A DNA stretch of 64,000 bases from Flavimobilis rhizosphaerae (GCF_014852685.1 NZ_JACZDF010000008.1:62001-126000), one strand, 5' to 3'. Positions 26,246-36,998 are shown, numbered from the stretch's first letter. The notes: generated by a model not told the origin, from the letters alone. Numbers and translations: made by a program.

Positions 26246-27324
26246 TGGCACGCCGCGGGTTCTCCCAGTGGGGCAACGACCTCCACACGGGCCGTCGCTC
26301 ATACAACATCGTCGGCCAGCGCAAGGGCTTCTTCGCCGTGTCGCTCGTCATCGTCGCACTCTGCGCGCTCGTGCTCGGTATCCGAGGGTTCAACTTCGGC
26401 ATCGAGTTCACGGGTGGCTCGGAGTTCACGGTGTCAGGAGTCTCCGACACCTCGCAGAGCATCGCGACGGAGGTCGTCGAGAAGACCGGGGTCACTGAGA
26501 TCCCGCGTGTCTCGTCACTCGGATCCTCCGCCGTGCGCGTGCAGACGGTTCCGCTCGAGCAGGCCCAGATCGACGAGGTCAAGGCCGGTCTGGCCGAGGC
26601 GTACGACGTCGGGGCCGACGCGGTCACCGTGACGACCATCGGTGCGACGTGGGGCAAGGACGTCTCGTCGAAGACGATCCAGGGACTCATCGTCTTCGTC
26701 CTGCTCGTCACGCTCGTCATGACGGCGTACTTCCGCAACTGGCGGATGGCGGCGGGTGCGATCCTCGCACTCTTCCACGACCTCATCCTCACCCTCGGCG
26801 CCTACGCGCTCGTGGGCTGGGAGGTCACCCCGGCGACGATGATCGGGTTCCTCACGATCCTCGGGTACTCGATCTATGACACCGTCGTCGTCTTCGACAA
26901 GGTGCGGGAGAACACCGACGGCATTCTCGCGCAGAAGCGCTCGACGTACGAGGAGCAGGCGAACCTCGCCGTCAACCAGACGCTCGTCCGGTCGATCAAC
27001 ACGTCCGTCGTCGCGCTCCTGCCCGTGTCTTCGATCCTCTTCATCGGCGCCTTCGTCCTCGGAGCCGGCACCCTGCGTGACATCGCCCTCGCGCTGTTCG
27101 TCGGCATGGCGGCGGGCACCTACTCGTCGATCTTCCTCGCGACGCCCATCGAGGTTGCCCTGCGCGACCGTGAGCCCGCGATCAAGGCACACACCGAGAA
27201 GGTCCTCGCGCTGCGCGCGGGCGCCGAGGCAGGCGAGCCGGCCGCGGCGTACGCCGTGACGGGCAAGCTGCTCCCCGGGCAGCACCAAGGGCACGCGGCA
27301 CAGCCGAGGCGGCGCAAGAAGTGA
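26245..27324 (+). CDS. secF: Protein translocase subunit SecF
   Basis: A 359-aa partner of SecD. N-terminal helix, FGIEFTGGSEFTVSGV (the conserved GG-E periplasmic motif), and the C-terminal helix bundle with FLTILGYSIYDTVVVFDKVRE and NQTLVRSINTSVVALLP, then a basic cytoplasmic tail. The ATG overlaps the secD stop, and its TGA overlaps the apt GTG. The unit continues into apt, an order repeated in many actinobacteria. Confidence 0.94.
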   Translation: MARRGFSQWGNDLHTGRRSYNIVGQRKGFFAVSLVIVALCALVLGIRGFNFGIEFTGGSEFTVSGVSDTSQSIATEVVEKTGVTEIPRVSSLGSSAVRVQTVPLEQAQIDEVKAGLAEAYDVGADAVTVTTIGATWGKDVSSKTIQGLIVFVLLVTLVMTAYFRNWRMAAGAILALFHDLILTLGAYALVGWEVTPATMIGFLTILGYSIYDTVVVFDKVRENTDGILAQKRSTYEEQANLAVNQTLVRSINTSVVALLPVSSILFIGAFVLGAGTLRDIALALFVGMAAGTYSSIFLATPIEVALRDREPAIKAHTEKVLALRAGAEAGEPAAAYAVTGKLLPGQHQGHAAQPRRRKK

Positions 27325-27866
27325 CCGCACCGCACCACCGGTCGGCGGACGTCGAGATCGTCGAGAGCCTGCTGCGGGAGGTTCCGGACTTCCCGCAGCC
27401 CGGCGTCCTCTTCCGGGACGTCGCCGGGGTCCTCGCCTCGGGCGAGGGCCTCGCGGCGGCGACGCGCGCGATGGCGGACCTCGCGAGCGAGCTCGGTGAG
27501 TTCGACCTCGTCGCCGGCATGGAGGCGCGCGGCTTCCTCTTCGGCGCGCCGCTCGCGACGCACCTCGGCACGGGGTTCATCCCCGTGCGCAAGGCGGGCA
27601 AGCTCCCGCCGCCGGTGCTCGCCGCGACCTACGAGCTCGAGTACGGCACCGCGACGCTCGAGCTGCGGGACGGCACGATCCCGGCGGGCGCGCGCGTCCT
27701 CGTCCTCGACGACATCCTCGCGACCGGGGGAACCGCATCGGCGGGTGCAGACCTCGTCGAACGTGCGGGGGGAACCGTCGTCGGGCTCGCGTTCCTCTTC
27801 GAGATTCCCGGCCTCGGGGGCCGGGACCGGCTCGCCGGGCGTGAGGTGCGATCCCTCATCGTCTGA
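27321..27866 (+). CDS. apt: Adenine phosphoribosyltransferase
   Basis: A 181-aa type I PRTase converting adenine + PRPP to AMP (purine salvage). LREVPDFPQPGVLFRDVAGVL at the N-terminus, GMEARGFLFGAPLA, and the PRPP-binding loop VLVLDDILATGGTASA. GTGA overlap with secF. Ends at a strong hairpin. Confidence 0.93.
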   Translation: MTAPHHRSADVEIVESLLREVPDFPQPGVLFRDVAGVLASGEGLAAATRAMADLASELGEFDLVAGMEARGFLFGAPLATHLGTGFIPVRKAGKLPPPVLAATYELEYGTATLELRDGTIPAGARVLVLDDILATGGTASAGADLVERAGGTVVGLAFLFEIPGLGGRDRLAGREVRSLIV

Positions 27867-27873
27867 CGCGTTC

Positions 27874-27918
27874 CACGACGGCGGCGTCATCCCCTCGAGG
27901 GATGACGCCGCCGTCGTG
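27874..27918 (+). terminator. Terminator after apt
   Basis: A 20-bp stem (27874-27893 with 27899-27918) and a 5-nt CTCGA loop, 7 nt after the apt stop. It closes the yajC-secDF-apt unit. Confidence 0.9.
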
Positions 27919-28034
27919 CGCGCAGGACCACCTGCTGCGCGCCGTAGACTGTCCACCTGCGCATCGTTCGACGTCGCCCGGGGCACGTAGCCCGGGCACT
28001 GGCGTCCCGGGGACGGGACGGACGGGAGGGGCTC

Positions 28035-30350
28035 ATGGCCGACGACACGAAGGTGCCGACCCCTGCCCAGCGGTCGTCCGCCGCCGCACCCACGCCCCAG
28101 ACCCCGGCGCGCCCGTCGTCGCTCATGCGCTGGTTCACGCCGCGCGCGGGCGTGTCGCCTGCGCTCGAGCCCGTGCTGCAGGCCGTGCGCACCAACCATC
28201 CCAAGGCTGACCTCTCGCTCATCGAGCGCGCGTACGTCACGGCGGAGAAGGCCCACCGGGGCCAGAAGCGACGCTCGGGCGACCCGTACATCACGCACCC
28301 CGTAGCCGTCGCGACAATCCTCGCCGAGCTCGGCATGACGGAGCCGACGATCGCCGCGGCGCTGCTCCACGACACCGTCGAGGACACGGACTACTCGCTC
28401 GACCAGCTGACGCGCGAGTACGGCGAGGAGATCGCCATGCTCGTCGACGGCGTCACCAAGCTCGACAAGGTGAAGTTCGGTGATGCGGCGCAGGCGGAGA
28501 CCGTGCGCAAGATGGTCGTCGCGATGTCGCGTGACATTCGTGTGCTCGTCATCAAGCTCGCTGACCGGCTCCACAACGCGCGGACGTGGAAGTTCGTGCC
28601 GGCGGAGTCGGCGGCCCGCAAGGCCCGCGAGACGCTCGAGATCTACGCACCGCTCGCGCACAGGCTCGGCATGAACACGATCAAGTGGGAGCTCGAGGAC
28701 CTCTCGTTCCAGACGCTCTACCCGAAGGTCTACGAGGAGATCGTGCGTCTCGTCGCTGAGCGTGCTCCAGCGCGCGAGGAGTACCTCGCGGTCGTCCGGG
28801 AGCAGATCGTCGCCGACCTGCGGTCCGCGAAGATCAAGGCGACGGTGACGGGCCGGCCCAAGCACTACTACTCGGTGTACCAGAAGATGATCGTCCGCGG
28901 TCACGACTTCGAGGACATCTACGACCTCGTCGGCACGCGTGTCCTCGTCGATACGGTGCGTGACTGCTACGCGGCGCTCGGTGCGCTGCACGCGCGGTGG
29001 AACCCGGTCCCGGGCCGGTTCAAGGACTACATCGCGATGCCGAAGTTCAACATGTACCAGTCGCTGCACACGACGGTCATCGGGCCCGGCGGCAAGCCTG
29101 TCGAGATCCAGATCCGCACGTTCGAGATGCACCGTCGTGCGGAGTACGGCGTCGCGGCCCACTGGAAGTACAAGGAGGCCGCGAAGGCCGGCACCGCCGG
29201 CCCGGATGCGGGCGCGGGCGACATGCAGTGGCTGCGCCAGCTCGTCGACTGGCAGCGGGAGACCGCGGACCCGACGGAGTTCCTTGACTCGCTGCGCTTC
29301 GAGATGGCTGGCCAGGAGGTCTACGTCTTCACGCCCAAGGGCGAGGTCATGGCGCTCCCGGCGGGGTCGACTCCCGTCGACTTCGCGTACGCCGTGCACA
29401 CCGAGGTCGGGCACCGCACCATGGGTGCGCGCGTCAACGGCCGGCTCGTGTCGCTCGACTCGCCGCTCGAGAACGGCGACGTCGTCGATGTCCTCACCTC
29501 GAAGTCCGAGACCGCGGGGCCGAGCCAGGACTGGCTCGCGTTCGTCAAGAGTCCGCGCGCCCGGAACAAGATCCGGCAGTGGTTCTCCAAGGGGCGCCGC
29601 GAGGAGGCGGTCGAGCACGGCAAGGAAGCGATCGCGAAGGCGATGCGCAAGCAGAACCTGCCGATCCAGCGGCTCCTCAGCCACGAGGCGCTCGCCGGGC
29701 TCGCGTCGGACATGCGATACGCGGACGTCTCGGCGCTGTACGCGGCCGTCGGCGAGGCGCAGGTGTCCGCCCAGACCGTCGTCACCCGTCTCGCGCAGGC
29801 GTTCGGCGGCGAGGAAGGGGCGCAGGAGGACCTTGCGGAGGTCGCGCTCCCCGGGGCGACGCGTCGCAGGTCGCGCCAGGGCGATCCGGGCGTCGTCGTC
29901 AAGGGCGTCGAGGACATCTGGGTGAAGCTCGCGAAATGTTGCACACCCGTGCCGGGCGACGAGATCGTCGGTTTCATCACGCGTGGGCAGGGCGTCTCGG
30001 TGCACCGTGCGGACTGCGTCAACGTCGAGGCGCTGCGCGACCAACCGGAGCGCTTCGTCGACGTCGCGTGGAGCGCGGGGGCGAGCACGCTGTTCCTCGT
30101 GCAGATCCAGGTCGAGGCGCTCGACCGCGCACGCCTGCTCTCGGACATCACGCGGGTGCTCTCGGACAATCACGTCAACATCCTCTCGGCGTCGGTCTCG
30201 ACGTCGTCGGACCGGGTTGCGACGTCGCGCTTCGTCTTCGAGATGGCGGAGCCCGCGCACCTCGCGACCGTTCTCAAGGCGGTGCGGAAGGTCGAGGGGG
30301 TCTTCGACGTCTACCGCGTCACCGGGTCGAAGGCCGCGCCGACACGCTGA
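28035..30350 (+). CDS. relA: Bifunctional (p)ppGpp synthetase/hydrolase (RelA/SpoT homolog)
   Basis: A 771-aa stringent-response enzyme. HD hydrolase domain with [17 protein letters not shown] and [21 protein letters not shown]; synthetase domain with [32 protein letters not shown] and [25 protein letters not shown] ([27 protein letters not shown]); zinc-finger-like [18 protein letters not shown]-terminal ACT domain. Both catalytic centres look intact. The Ala/Pro-rich first 45 residues are an actinobacterial extension. SD GGGAGG. A TAGACT -10 lies at 27945-27950, giving a leader of about 80 nt. Its 3' end overlaps the convergent AbiEi-like gene by 32 bp. Confidence 0.94.
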   Translation: MADDTKVPTPAQRSSAAAPTPQTPARPSSLMRWFTPRAGVSPALEPVLQAVRTNHPKADLSLIERAYVTAEKAHRGQKRRSGDPYITHPVAVATILAELGMTEPTIAAALLHDTVEDTDYSLDQLTREYGEEIAMLVDGVTKLDKVKFGDAAQAETVRKMVVAMSRDIRVLVIKLADRLHNARTWKFVPAESAARKARETLEIYAPLAHRLGMNTIKWELEDLSFQTLYPKVYEEIVRLVAERAPAREEYLAVVREQIVADLRSAKIKATVTGRPKHYYSVYQKMIVRGHDFEDIYDLVGTRVLVDTVRDCYAALGALHARWNPVPGRFKDYIAMPKFNMYQSLHTTVIGPGGKPVEIQIRTFEMHRRAEYGVAAHWKYKEAAKAGTAGPDAGAGDMQWLRQLVDWQRETADPTEFLDSLRFEMAGQEVYVFTPKGEVMALPAGSTPVDFAYAVHTEVGHRTMGARVNGRLVSLDSPLENGDVVDVLTSKSETAGPSQDWLAFVKSPRARNKIRQWFSKGRREEAVEHGKEAIAKAMRKQNLPIQRLLSHEALAGLASDMRYADVSALYAAVGEAQVSAQTVVTRLAQAFGGEEGAQEDLAEVALPGATRRRSRQGDPGVVVKGVEDIWVKLAKCCTPVPGDEIVGFITRGQGVSVHRADCVNVEALRDQPERFVDVAWSAGASTLFLVQIQVEALDRARLLSDITRVLSDNHVNILSASVSTSSDRVATSRFVFEMAEPAHLATVLKAVRKVEGVFDVYRVTGSKAAPTR

Positions 30351-30960
30351 CGGCGACCGGGCGCGGGGCCGGACTGGGTCCACGACCGTCGCGTGCCGCG
30401 AGCTCGGCGACGATGTCGAGCGCCTCCGACGTGCACGGGCTTGCTCGGTGCTCCCGCAGTCGCGCGGCGGTCTGGGCCGGCGTGGCGAGGCCGGCGCTCC
30501 AGAGCTGCGCGAGAGCGGTGAGCGCAAGGTCGCGGGGCACGTGACGCGCGACGTCGACCGCGGTGCGCAGCGGCGACGTCACGTGGAGGCCCGGGAGTCC
30601 CTCGACGTCAGCCGGGGCGAGCGTCGCCTGGTGCGTGCGCAGGTCGGGCCGCCCGGGTGGTCGGTGCGTGCCAGGGGCGTAGAGGACGCTCAGCTCGCTC
30701 GGGACACCGTGACCGGTGTGGACCCAGACGGCGCTGAGCCTTCCGACGACGGTGCGTGGGGGGATGCGCGGCCCGAGGGCCGCGAGGCGGTCGGTTCGGG
30801 TGACGGACGTTCCGGCGAGGACGGCGACCCCGGGCGTCAGCTCGACGAGGTGCCCCGCCGCGCGGAGCGACGAGTACGCGATCTCGCCGCCGACCGTCGC
30901 AGGTCGCAGGGTTCGGGGGAGACCCGGCTCGGGGCGGGTGAGGGCGTGACGGAGGAGCAC
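30319..30960 (-). CDS. AbiEi-like (type IV antitoxin family) protein, orphan
   Basis: A 213-aa protein with [35 protein letters not shown], a beta-rich middle ([20 protein letters not shown]) and the conserved [20 protein letters not shown] block of AbiEi-type proteins. The usual N-terminal winged helix is reduced. No AbiEii nucleotidyltransferase toxin gene is next to it, so an antitoxin role is doubtful; orphan members are frequent in Micrococcales. GTG 30960 has a weak SD (GGGGGT) and may not be the true start. It overlaps relA tail to tail and lies downstream of the DUF349 gene behind a terminator. Confidence 0.6.
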   Translation of the reverse strand: MLLRHALTRPEPGLPRTLRPATVGGEIAYSSLRAAGHLVELTPGVAVLAGTSVTRTDRLAALGPRIPPRTVVGRLSAVWVHTGHGVPSELSVLYAPGTHRPPGRPDLRTHQATLAPADVEGLPGLHVTSPLRTAVDVARHVPRDLALTALAQLWSAGLATPAQTAARLREHRASPCTSEALDIVAELAARDGRGPSPAPRPVAVSVSARPSTR

Positions 30961-30974
30961 ACCCCCAGGATGCG

Positions 30975-31008
30975 CGACGGCCCCGGTGAATCTCCACCGG
31001 GGCCGTCG
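30975..31008 (-). terminator. Terminator of the DUF349 gene
   Basis: A 14-bp stem (30975-30988 with 30995-31008) and a 6-nt AATCTC loop, 17 nt beyond the stop at 31025. Confidence 0.8.
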
Positions 31009-31024
31009 TCCTGTGGACGGAGCG

Positions 31025-32632
31025 TCAGCCGCGCGCGTCCTCAGCAGCGCGGACGATCTGCTCGAGCCACGCGCGCTTGGCCGTCACGGCCTCCTCGAGC
31101 GAGCGGGCATTGCGCTCGTCGCCCTTCGTGCGGGCAGCCTCGAGCTCAGCCTCGAGCTGGGCGATCGACGCCTCGAGCTGAGCGGCCGCGCCCTCGGCGC
31201 GCGCACGCGTCTCAGGGTTGGTGCGGACCCACTGTGCCTGCTCGGCGTCGCGGACCGCGGTCTCGACGGCACGCATACGTGCCTCGACGCGCCCCATGGC
31301 GTTGCGCGGGACCTTGCCGGCCGCCTCCCACCGCTCCTGGATGTCGCGCAGCGCGGCCTTGGCGCGGGAGAGGTCAGTGACGGGGACGAGTGCCTCAGCC
31401 TCGGTGAGCAGGTCCTCCTTGACCGCGAGGTTCGCCTCGAACTCGGCGTCGGTCGCGGCGTTGTCCGCGTCACGGGCCGCGAAGAAGCGGTCCTGGGCGG
31501 CACGGAAGCGTGCCCAGAGCGCGTCGTCGTCCTTGCGGTTGGCGCGGCCTGCGGCCTTCCAGCGGTCCATGAGGATGCGGTACGCACCCGCGGTGGCCCC
31601 CCAGTCGGTCGACGTCGAGAGTGCCTCGGCCTCGGCGACGAGGGCTTCCTTGGCGGACTTCGCGGCGGAGTTGCGGGTCTCGAGCTCCGCGAAGAAGTGG
31701 CGACGCTCGCGGTCGAACGTGGTCCGTGCGTGGCTGAACCGCTTCCAGAGCGCCTCCTCCGTCGGCCGGTCGATGCGCGGGCCGTTGCGCTGAGCGTCCT
31801 TCCAGTCGTCGAGGAGCTGGCGGAGTCGGTCACCCGACGGGCGCCACTGGATCCGCGACGGGTCGGTGCCCGCGATCTCCTCGGCGGCCTCGACGATCGC
31901 GGTGCGACGCTCGACGGCCGCGGCGCGGGCGGCGGTGCGCTCAGCGTCGAGCTCGGAGCGGCGCTGGGCGGCACGCTCGCGGAGCCCGTCGAGGCGCGCA
32001 CGCAGGCCGGCGAGGTCGCCCACCGCGGAGGGCTCTGCGAGGTCCTCCGTGAGGCGTGCGATCGTCTGGTCGATCTCCTTGACCGCGAGGTCGGCGGAGC
32101 CGAGCCGGGTCTCGAAGAGCGCGACCTTCGACTGGATCTCGAGGAAGCGACGCACGTAGAGAGCCATGGCCTCCTCGGCGCTCACGCCGGGGAACTGGCC
32201 GACGGCACGCTCGGTCTCGCCCTCGCGGACATAGACGGTGCCGTCCTCGTCGACGCGTCCGAACGCGGCCGCGGCGAGCGCCTCGGCGGCGTCGTCGGGG
32301 GCTGCGACAGGCGCGGCCTCCGCGGGGCGCGACTGGGCGACCGCGAGAGGGCTCGGGGCGGGACGAGGCGTGGGACGCGGGACGGGACGGGCCGCGGGGC
32401 GCGGCGCTGCGGGCGTCGCGGGCTCAGCGGCGGGCGCCGCGGCTGCCGGGGCAGGGGCGTCGGCGGCGGGCTCCTCGGTCGCGGGTGCCTCGGTCACGGC
32501 GACCTCGGGCGTGGACGTCGCGGCGTCCTCGGCGGGGACCTCAGCGGCCGTCTCGGCCTGAGCAGACTCGGGAGCGGTGCCCTCGGCGGTCTCGACGATC
32601 GGCTCGTCGGCGGTGGGGGTGGTCTCGGACAC
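31025..32632 (-). CDS. DUF349-repeat protein
   Basis: A 535-aa protein. Residues 1-115 are Ala/Pro/Glu-rich and disordered; then FGRVDEDGTVYVREGETERA, a coiled-coil segment (RLGSADLAVKEIDQTIARLT..), and several DUF349 repeats with the W-K/R-A-A-G and LWxRFxxAxxxF pattern (DALWARFRAAQDRFFAARD, EALWKRFSHARTTFDRER). The C-terminus is coiled coil. The function of DUF349 is not established. GTG 32632 has GAGGAG about 10 nt upstream. A TAGACT-like -10 on this strand at 32749-32754 would give a leader of about 110 nt. Confidence 0.85.
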   Translation of the reverse strand: MSETTPTADEPIVETAEGTAPESAQAETAAEVPAEDAATSTPEVAVTEAPATEEPAADAPAPAAAAPAAEPATPAAPRPAARPVPRPTPRPAPSPLAVAQSRPAEAAPVAAPDDAAEALAAAAFGRVDEDGTVYVREGETERAVGQFPGVSAEEAMALYVRRFLEIQSKVALFETRLGSADLAVKEIDQTIARLTEDLAEPSAVGDLAGLRARLDGLRERAAQRRSELDAERTAARAAAVERRTAIVEAAEEIAGTDPSRIQWRPSGDRLRQLLDDWKDAQRNGPRIDRPTEEALWKRFSHARTTFDRERRHFFAELETRNSAAKSAKEALVAEAEALSTSTDWGATAGAYRILMDRWKAAGRANRKDDDALWARFRAAQDRFFAARDADNAATDAEFEANLAVKEDLLTEAEALVPVTDLSRAKAALRDIQERWEAAGKVPRNAMGRVEARMRAVETAVRDAEQAQWVRTNPETRARAEGAAAQLEASIAQLEAELEAARTKGDERNARSLEEAVTAKRAWLEQIVRAAEDARG

Positions 32633-32823
32633 AGGGCATCACTCCTCGGGTTGTGACGCGTACCGGCCGGTGCGACCGGGTGACATCAGCGACTGTCCCC
32701 GCGCGGGGACCGGTGGGCACCGGTTCGGTGACGAACACGGCCGTGGCCAGTCTAGGCACTCCGGCGCGCGCTCGTGCGCGAGAGAACACCCTGTCCGCGC
32801 AGGGCGGACGGGGAACGCGCCGC

Positions 32824-32829
32824 TAGCCT
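32824..32829 (+). promoter_or_regulatory. -10 element of a probably leaderless MBL-hydrolase mRNA
   Basis: TAGCCT ends 6 nt before the ATG at 32836. The intervening GGGGG is too close to act as an SD. Confidence 0.5.
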
Positions 32830-32835
32830 GGGGGC

Positions 32836-33630
32836 ATGCCCGCCGCCGACGCGTCCACGTTCCACCTCACGACGCTCGTCGCGCCGGTTCTCGGTGCGTC
32901 GTGCCACGTCCTGTCGGCCACGGGCTCGGGCCCGTGCCTCGTCGTCGACGCGGGCGGCGGGGTCGCGCCCGCGCTGCGCACGCACCTCGACGAGCACGGC
33001 CTCGTTCCGGTGGCCGTGCTCGCGACGCATGGGCACCTCGACCACGTGTGGGACGGACCGCTCGTCACCGACGACGCCGGGATCCCGTTCGTCCTCCATG
33101 AGGCCGACGCGCACCGCCTCGCGGACCCGTTGGGGACGCTCGACCCGTGGGGCCCGCGGGGGCCGCTCGTCCAGGCGGTCGCGCAGCAGGGTGTGCAGGT
33201 TGACGAGACGCGCGTCCCGGAGCGTGTCATGACGTTCGCGGGGGAGCGCACGCTCCTCGTCGGTGCGGGCGGACTGCTCGGCGAGGACACGCTCGGGCCC
33301 GGTGTCACGGTCGAGGCCGTGCACGCACCTGGGCACACGGAGGGGTCGACGCTCTACGTCGTCTCGGCTGTGCCCGACGACTCCTCGGAGCTGCCACGCC
33401 CTGGCCGGCCTCGCGCCGTCGTGACGTCGACGGTGCTCACGGGTGACGTCCTCTTCGCGGGGAGCGTCGGGCGCACGGACCTGCCCGGCGGGGACGGTGC
33501 CGGCATGGCGCGCACGCTGCGCGACGTCGTCGCGACGCTCCCGGGCGATGCGCTCGTCCTGCCGGGGCACGGCCCGGCGACGACCGTCGGGCACGAAATG
33601 GCGTCGAACCCGTACCTCGCCCGCCGGTAG
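32836..33630 (+). CDS. Metallo-beta-lactamase-fold hydrolase (glyoxalase II-like)
   Basis: A 264-aa protein with ATHGHLDHVWD (HxHxDH), VHAPGHTEGSTLYV, TGDVLFAGSVGRTDLPGGD and LPGHGPATTVGHE, giving a full set of binuclear metal ligands. The layout matches the hydroxyacylglutathione-hydrolase-like group often placed in front of hisS in actinobacteria, where low-molecular thiols other than glutathione are used. Substrate not determined. It ends 11 nt before hisS, which has its own -10. Confidence 0.85.
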   Translation: MPAADASTFHLTTLVAPVLGASCHVLSATGSGPCLVVDAGGGVAPALRTHLDEHGLVPVAVLATHGHLDHVWDGPLVTDDAGIPFVLHEADAHRLADPLGTLDPWGPRGPLVQAVAQQGVQVDETRVPERVMTFAGERTLLVGAGGLLGEDTLGPGVTVEAVHAPGHTEGSTLYVVSAVPDDSSELPRPGRPRAVVTSTVLTGDVLFAGSVGRTDLPGGDGAGMARTLRDVVATLPGDALVLPGHGPATTVGHEMASNPYLARR

Positions 33631-33633
33631 GAT
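33628..33633 (+). promoter_or_regulatory. -10 element of hisS
   Basis: TAGGAT overlaps the stop of the MBL gene and ends 8 nt before the hisS ATG (33642). This suggests a leaderless hisS transcript in addition to read-through. Confidence 0.45.
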
Positions 33634-33641
33634 CGGGGACC

Positions 33642-35033
33642 ATGGCACGCCCCACCCCCCTGTCCGGATTTCCTGAGTGGCGCCCTGAGGGGCGCGTCGT
33701 CGAGCAGCACATCCTCGACGTCCTGCGCGAGACCTTCGAGCTCCACGGCTTCGCGGGCATCGAGACGCGGGCGGTCGAGCCGCTCGACCAGCTGCTCCGC
33801 AAGGGTGAGACCTCCAAGGAGGTCTACGTGCTGCGTCGCCTCCAGGAGGAGGAGGGTGCTGAGCCGGACAAGCAGCTCGGCCTGCATTTCGATCTCACGG
33901 TGCCGTTCGCGCGCTGGGTCCTCGAGAACGCGGGCCACCTCGCGTTCCCGTTCAAGCGCTACCAGATGCAGAAGGTGTGGCGCGGCGAGCGTCCCCAGGA
34001 CGGCCGGTTCCGGGAGTTCCTCCAGGCTGACGTCGACGTCGTGGGCGACGGCGAGCTGCCCTACCACTACGAGGTTGAGCTGCCGCTCGTCATGGCCGAC
34101 GCTCTCGGCAGGCTGCGCGACATCGGCGTGCCCGAGGTTCGCATCCTCGTCAACAACCGCAAGGTCGCCGAGGGCTTCTACCGCGGGCTCGGGCTCGACG
34201 ACGTCGAGGCTGTTCTGCGGTCGATCGACAAGCTCGACAAGATCGGGCCCGCCGCCGTCGCGGAGCTGCTCGCCGCGGAGGCGGGCGCGAGCGCAGCGCA
34301 GGCCGCCGCGTGCCTCGAGCTCGCGGCCATCAGCGGGTCCGACACGACGGTCGTCGATCGCGTGCGCGCTCTCGCCGAGCAGCACGGCGCGGTGACCGAG
34401 CTCCTCGAGGAGGGGCTTACCGAGCTCGGTGCGCTCGTCGCAGCCGCTGCAGTGCGCGCCCCGGGGGTCGTCGTCGCGGACATGAAGATCGCTCGCGGCC
34501 TCGACTACTACACGGGCTCCGTCTACGAGACGCTGCTCGTCGGGCACGAGAGCCTCGGCTCGATCTGCTCGGGCGGTCGCTATGACACGCTCGCCTCGGA
34601 CGGCAAGCGCACGTTCCCGGGTGTCGGGCTGTCGATCGGCGTCTCGCGTCTCGTGTCGCGTCTCCTGTCCGACGGGCTCGTCGTCGCGTCCCGCGGCGTG
34701 CCGAGCGCGGTGCTCGTCGCGGTGAACGACGAGGCCGAGCGGTCAGTCTCCGACGACGTTGCCGCCGCGCTACGTGCCCGCGGCATCGCGTGCGAGGTCG
34801 CGCCGAGTGCCGCGAAGTTCGGCAAGCAGATCCGTTACGCCGACCGTCGCTCGATCCCGTTCGTCTGGTTCCCGCCGACGCCTGAGCACACGCGCGCGGA
34901 CGGCTCCGTCGTGCCCGCGCAGGGGCATCAGGTCAAGGACATCCGCTCGGGCGAGCAGGTCGACGCGGACGCGTCGTCGTGGGCCCCGCCCGCGGCCGAC
35001 GCCCGCCCGACCGTCCGGGCGGCCACCGCCTGA
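33642..35033 (+). CDS. hisS: Histidyl-tRNA synthetase
   Basis: A 463-aa class II synthetase. [20 protein letters not shown] (N-terminal), [13 protein letters not shown] (motif 1 region), [20 protein letters not shown] (motif 2), the His-binding [16 protein letters not shown] and ICSGGRYD blocks, motif 3 [16 protein letters not shown], and a C-terminal anticodon domain. The last 30 residues (after [12 protein letters not shown]) are an Ala/Asp-rich tail. It is followed by a terminator, then aspS. Confidence 0.93.
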   Translation: MARPTPLSGFPEWRPEGRVVEQHILDVLRETFELHGFAGIETRAVEPLDQLLRKGETSKEVYVLRRLQEEEGAEPDKQLGLHFDLTVPFARWVLENAGHLAFPFKRYQMQKVWRGERPQDGRFREFLQADVDVVGDGELPYHYEVELPLVMADALGRLRDIGVPEVRILVNNRKVAEGFYRGLGLDDVEAVLRSIDKLDKIGPAAVAELLAAEAGASAAQAAACLELAAISGSDTTVVDRVRALAEQHGAVTELLEEGLTELGALVAAAAVRAPGVVVADMKIARGLDYYTGSVYETLLVGHESLGSICSGGRYDTLASDGKRTFPGVGLSIGVSRLVSRLLSDGLVVASRGVPSAVLVAVNDEAERSVSDDVAAALRARGIACEVAPSAAKFGKQIRYADRRSIPFVWFPPTPEHTRADGSVVPAQGHQVKDIRSGEQVDADASSWAPPAADARPTVRAATA

Positions 35034-35045
35034 CCCACGCTCACC

Positions 35046-35081
35046 CGCGGGCCCCGGCCGAGGAAACGGCTGGGGCCCGCG
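35046..35081 (+). terminator. Terminator after hisS
   Basis: A 15-bp stem with one G-T pair (35046-35060 with 35067-35081) and an AGGAAA loop, 12 nt after the stop. Confidence 0.8.
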
Positions 35082-35093
35082 CCTGTCGCGTCC

Positions 35094-35099
35094 TAGGAT
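35094..35099 (+). promoter_or_regulatory. -10 element of aspS
   Basis: TAGGAT just past the hisS terminator. A start near 35106 gives a leader of about 86 nt to the aspS GTG, containing a small GTGCCGC..GCGGCAC hairpin. Confidence 0.45.
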
Positions 35100-35191
35100 G
35101 GACCGACGTGCGTGCCGCCCGCGGCACGCTCTCCTCCGGCGCCGCCCCGTCTCGGCGGACCGCCCCCAGACTTCCCGGAAGGAAGATCCCA

Positions 35192-36985
35192 GTGCTCCGC
35201 ACACACCCCGCCGGCTCCCTCAGGACCGAGCACGCAGGTCAGACCGTCACCCTCACGGGCTGGGTCGACCGACGCCGCGACCACGGTGGCGTCGCGTTCA
35301 TCGACCTGCGTGACGCCTCGGGCATCGCCCAGGTCGTCATCCGGGACGAGGCCGTCGCGCACCCGCTGCGCGCCGAGTTCGTCCTCCAGGTGACGGGCAC
35401 GGTCAACGCTCGCCCCGACGGCAACGAGAACACGAACCTCCCGACTGGTGCGATCGAGGTCGTCGCCGAGACGGTCGTCGTCCTCAACGAGTCGGCGCCG
35501 CTGCCGTTCCAGGTCTCGACCGCGCTCGACGGCACCGAGCAGATCGGCGAGGAGGCGCGCCTGCGCCACCGCTACCTCGACCTGCGTCGTCCCGCGCCGG
35601 CCTCTGCCCTGCGCATGCGCGCGAAGGCGAACGCCGCGGCGCGCCGTGTGCTCGACCGCCACGAGTTCGTCGAGATCGAGACGCCGACGCTCACCCGTTC
35701 GACGCCCGAGGGCGCGCGCGACTTCCTCGTGCCCGCACGTCTCGCGCCGGGCTCCTGGTACGCGCTGCCGCAGTCGCCGCAGCTGTTCAAGCAGCTGCTC
35801 ATGGTCTCCGGCATGGAGCGCTACTACCAGATCGCGCGCTGCTACCGCGACGAGGACTTCCGCGCCGACCGTCAGCCGGAGTTCACGCAGCTCGACGTCG
35901 AGATGAGCTTCGTCGAGCAGGACGACGTCATCGAGGTCGCCGAGGAGATCCTCGTCGAGCTCTGGCGCCTCGGCGGTCATGAGATCTCGCTGCCCATCCC
36001 GCGCATGACGTTCAAGGACGCCATGGAGCGCTACGGCTCGGACAAGCCCGACCTTCGCTTCGGGCTCGAGCTCGTCGATCTCACGGCGTACTTCGCCGAC
36101 ACGACGTTCCGCGTCTTCCAGGCCCCGTACGTCGGTGCGATCCGGTTCCCGGGCGGTGCGGCCACGCCGCGTCGTGGCTTCGACGCGTGGCAGGAGTGGG
36201 CCAAGCAGCGCGGCGCCCGTGGCCTCGCGTACGTGACGTTCGGCGAGGACGGCGAGCTCGGCGGTCCCGTCGCGAAGAACCTCTCCGACGCGGAGCGTTC
36301 CGGGCTCGCGGCGGCAACCGGTGCGGAGCCGGGCGACGCGGTGTTCTTCGCCGCGGGTCGCGCGAGCGACTCGCGCGCGCTCCTCGGTGCCGCGCGTCTC
36401 GAGGTCGGCCGCAAGGCGGGGCTCATCGACGAGTCGGCGTGGGCGTTCGTGTGGGTCGTCGACGCGCCGCTGTTCAAGCCCACGGGCGAGGACGACGACG
36501 TCGCAGTCGGCGAGGGTGCGTGGACGGCCGTCCACCACGCCTTCACGTCGCCGACGCCCGAGTGGATCGACACGTTCGAGGAGAACCCGGGCGAGGCCCT
36601 CGCGTACGCGTACGACATCGTCTGCAACGGCAACGAGATCGGCGGCGGATCGATCCGTATCCACCGCCGTGACGTGCAGGAGCGGGTTTTCCGCACGATG
36701 GGCATCGGCGAGGCCGAGGCGCAGGAGAAGTTCGGGTTCCTCCTTGACGCGTTCAAGTTCGGCGCCCCGCCGCACGGCGGCATCGCGTTCGGCTGGGACC
36801 GCATCCTCATGCTCCTCACGGGCTCGGAGTCGATCCGCGACGTCATCGCGTTCCCGAAGTCGGGCGGCGGCTACGACCCGCTCACGCAGGCTCCGGCGCC
36901 GATCACGGCGCAGCAGCGCAAGGAGGCCGGCGTCGACGCGAAGCCGGCCGCCCCGAAGGCGGAGGCTGCTCCGGCAGAGGCCTGA
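35192..36985 (+). CDS. aspS: Aspartyl-tRNA synthetase
   Basis: A 597-aa bacterial-type class IIb synthetase. N-terminal OB anticodon domain ([20 protein letters not shown]), catalytic [46 protein letters not shown] (motif 2), the bacterial GAD insertion (about 285-420) and [13 protein letters not shown] (motif 3). A C-terminal tail of about 30 residues is Ala/Pro/Lys-rich. GTG 35192 follows GGAAGGAAG. Whether it also charges tRNA-Asn cannot be told without seeing gatCAB and asnS. Confidence 0.94.
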   Translation: MLRTHPAGSLRTEHAGQTVTLTGWVDRRRDHGGVAFIDLRDASGIAQVVIRDEAVAHPLRAEFVLQVTGTVNARPDGNENTNLPTGAIEVVAETVVVLNESAPLPFQVSTALDGTEQIGEEARLRHRYLDLRRPAPASALRMRAKANAAARRVLDRHEFVEIETPTLTRSTPEGARDFLVPARLAPGSWYALPQSPQLFKQLLMVSGMERYYQIARCYRDEDFRADRQPEFTQLDVEMSFVEQDDVIEVAEEILVELWRLGGHEISLPIPRMTFKDAMERYGSDKPDLRFGLELVDLTAYFADTTFRVFQAPYVGAIRFPGGAATPRRGFDAWQEWAKQRGARGLAYVTFGEDGELGGPVAKNLSDAERSGLAAATGAEPGDAVFFAAGRASDSRALLGAARLEVGRKAGLIDESAWAFVWVVDAPLFKPTGEDDDVAVGEGAWTAVHHAFTSPTPEWIDTFEENPGEALAYAYDIVCNGNEIGGGSIRIHRRDVQERVFRTMGIGEAEAQEKFGFLLDAFKFGAPPHGGIAFGWDRILMLLTGSESIRDVIAFPKSGGGYDPLTQAPAPITAQQRKEAGVDAKPAAPKAEAAPAEA

Positions 36986-36998
36986 GACCCCGGACGAC

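Noticed and set aside
27120-30527. Very long antisense ORF (1135 aa) opposite apt and relA; similar ones at 23054-26302, 42219-45761, 8045-10438 and 11024-13048
   Set aside because: They mirror highly conserved genes in a 70% GC genome where stop codons are rare, their translations are Arg/Asp/Glu-rich without domains, and they have no SD. Only the last 127 codons of the 8045-10438 frame resemble a real protein (PanE).
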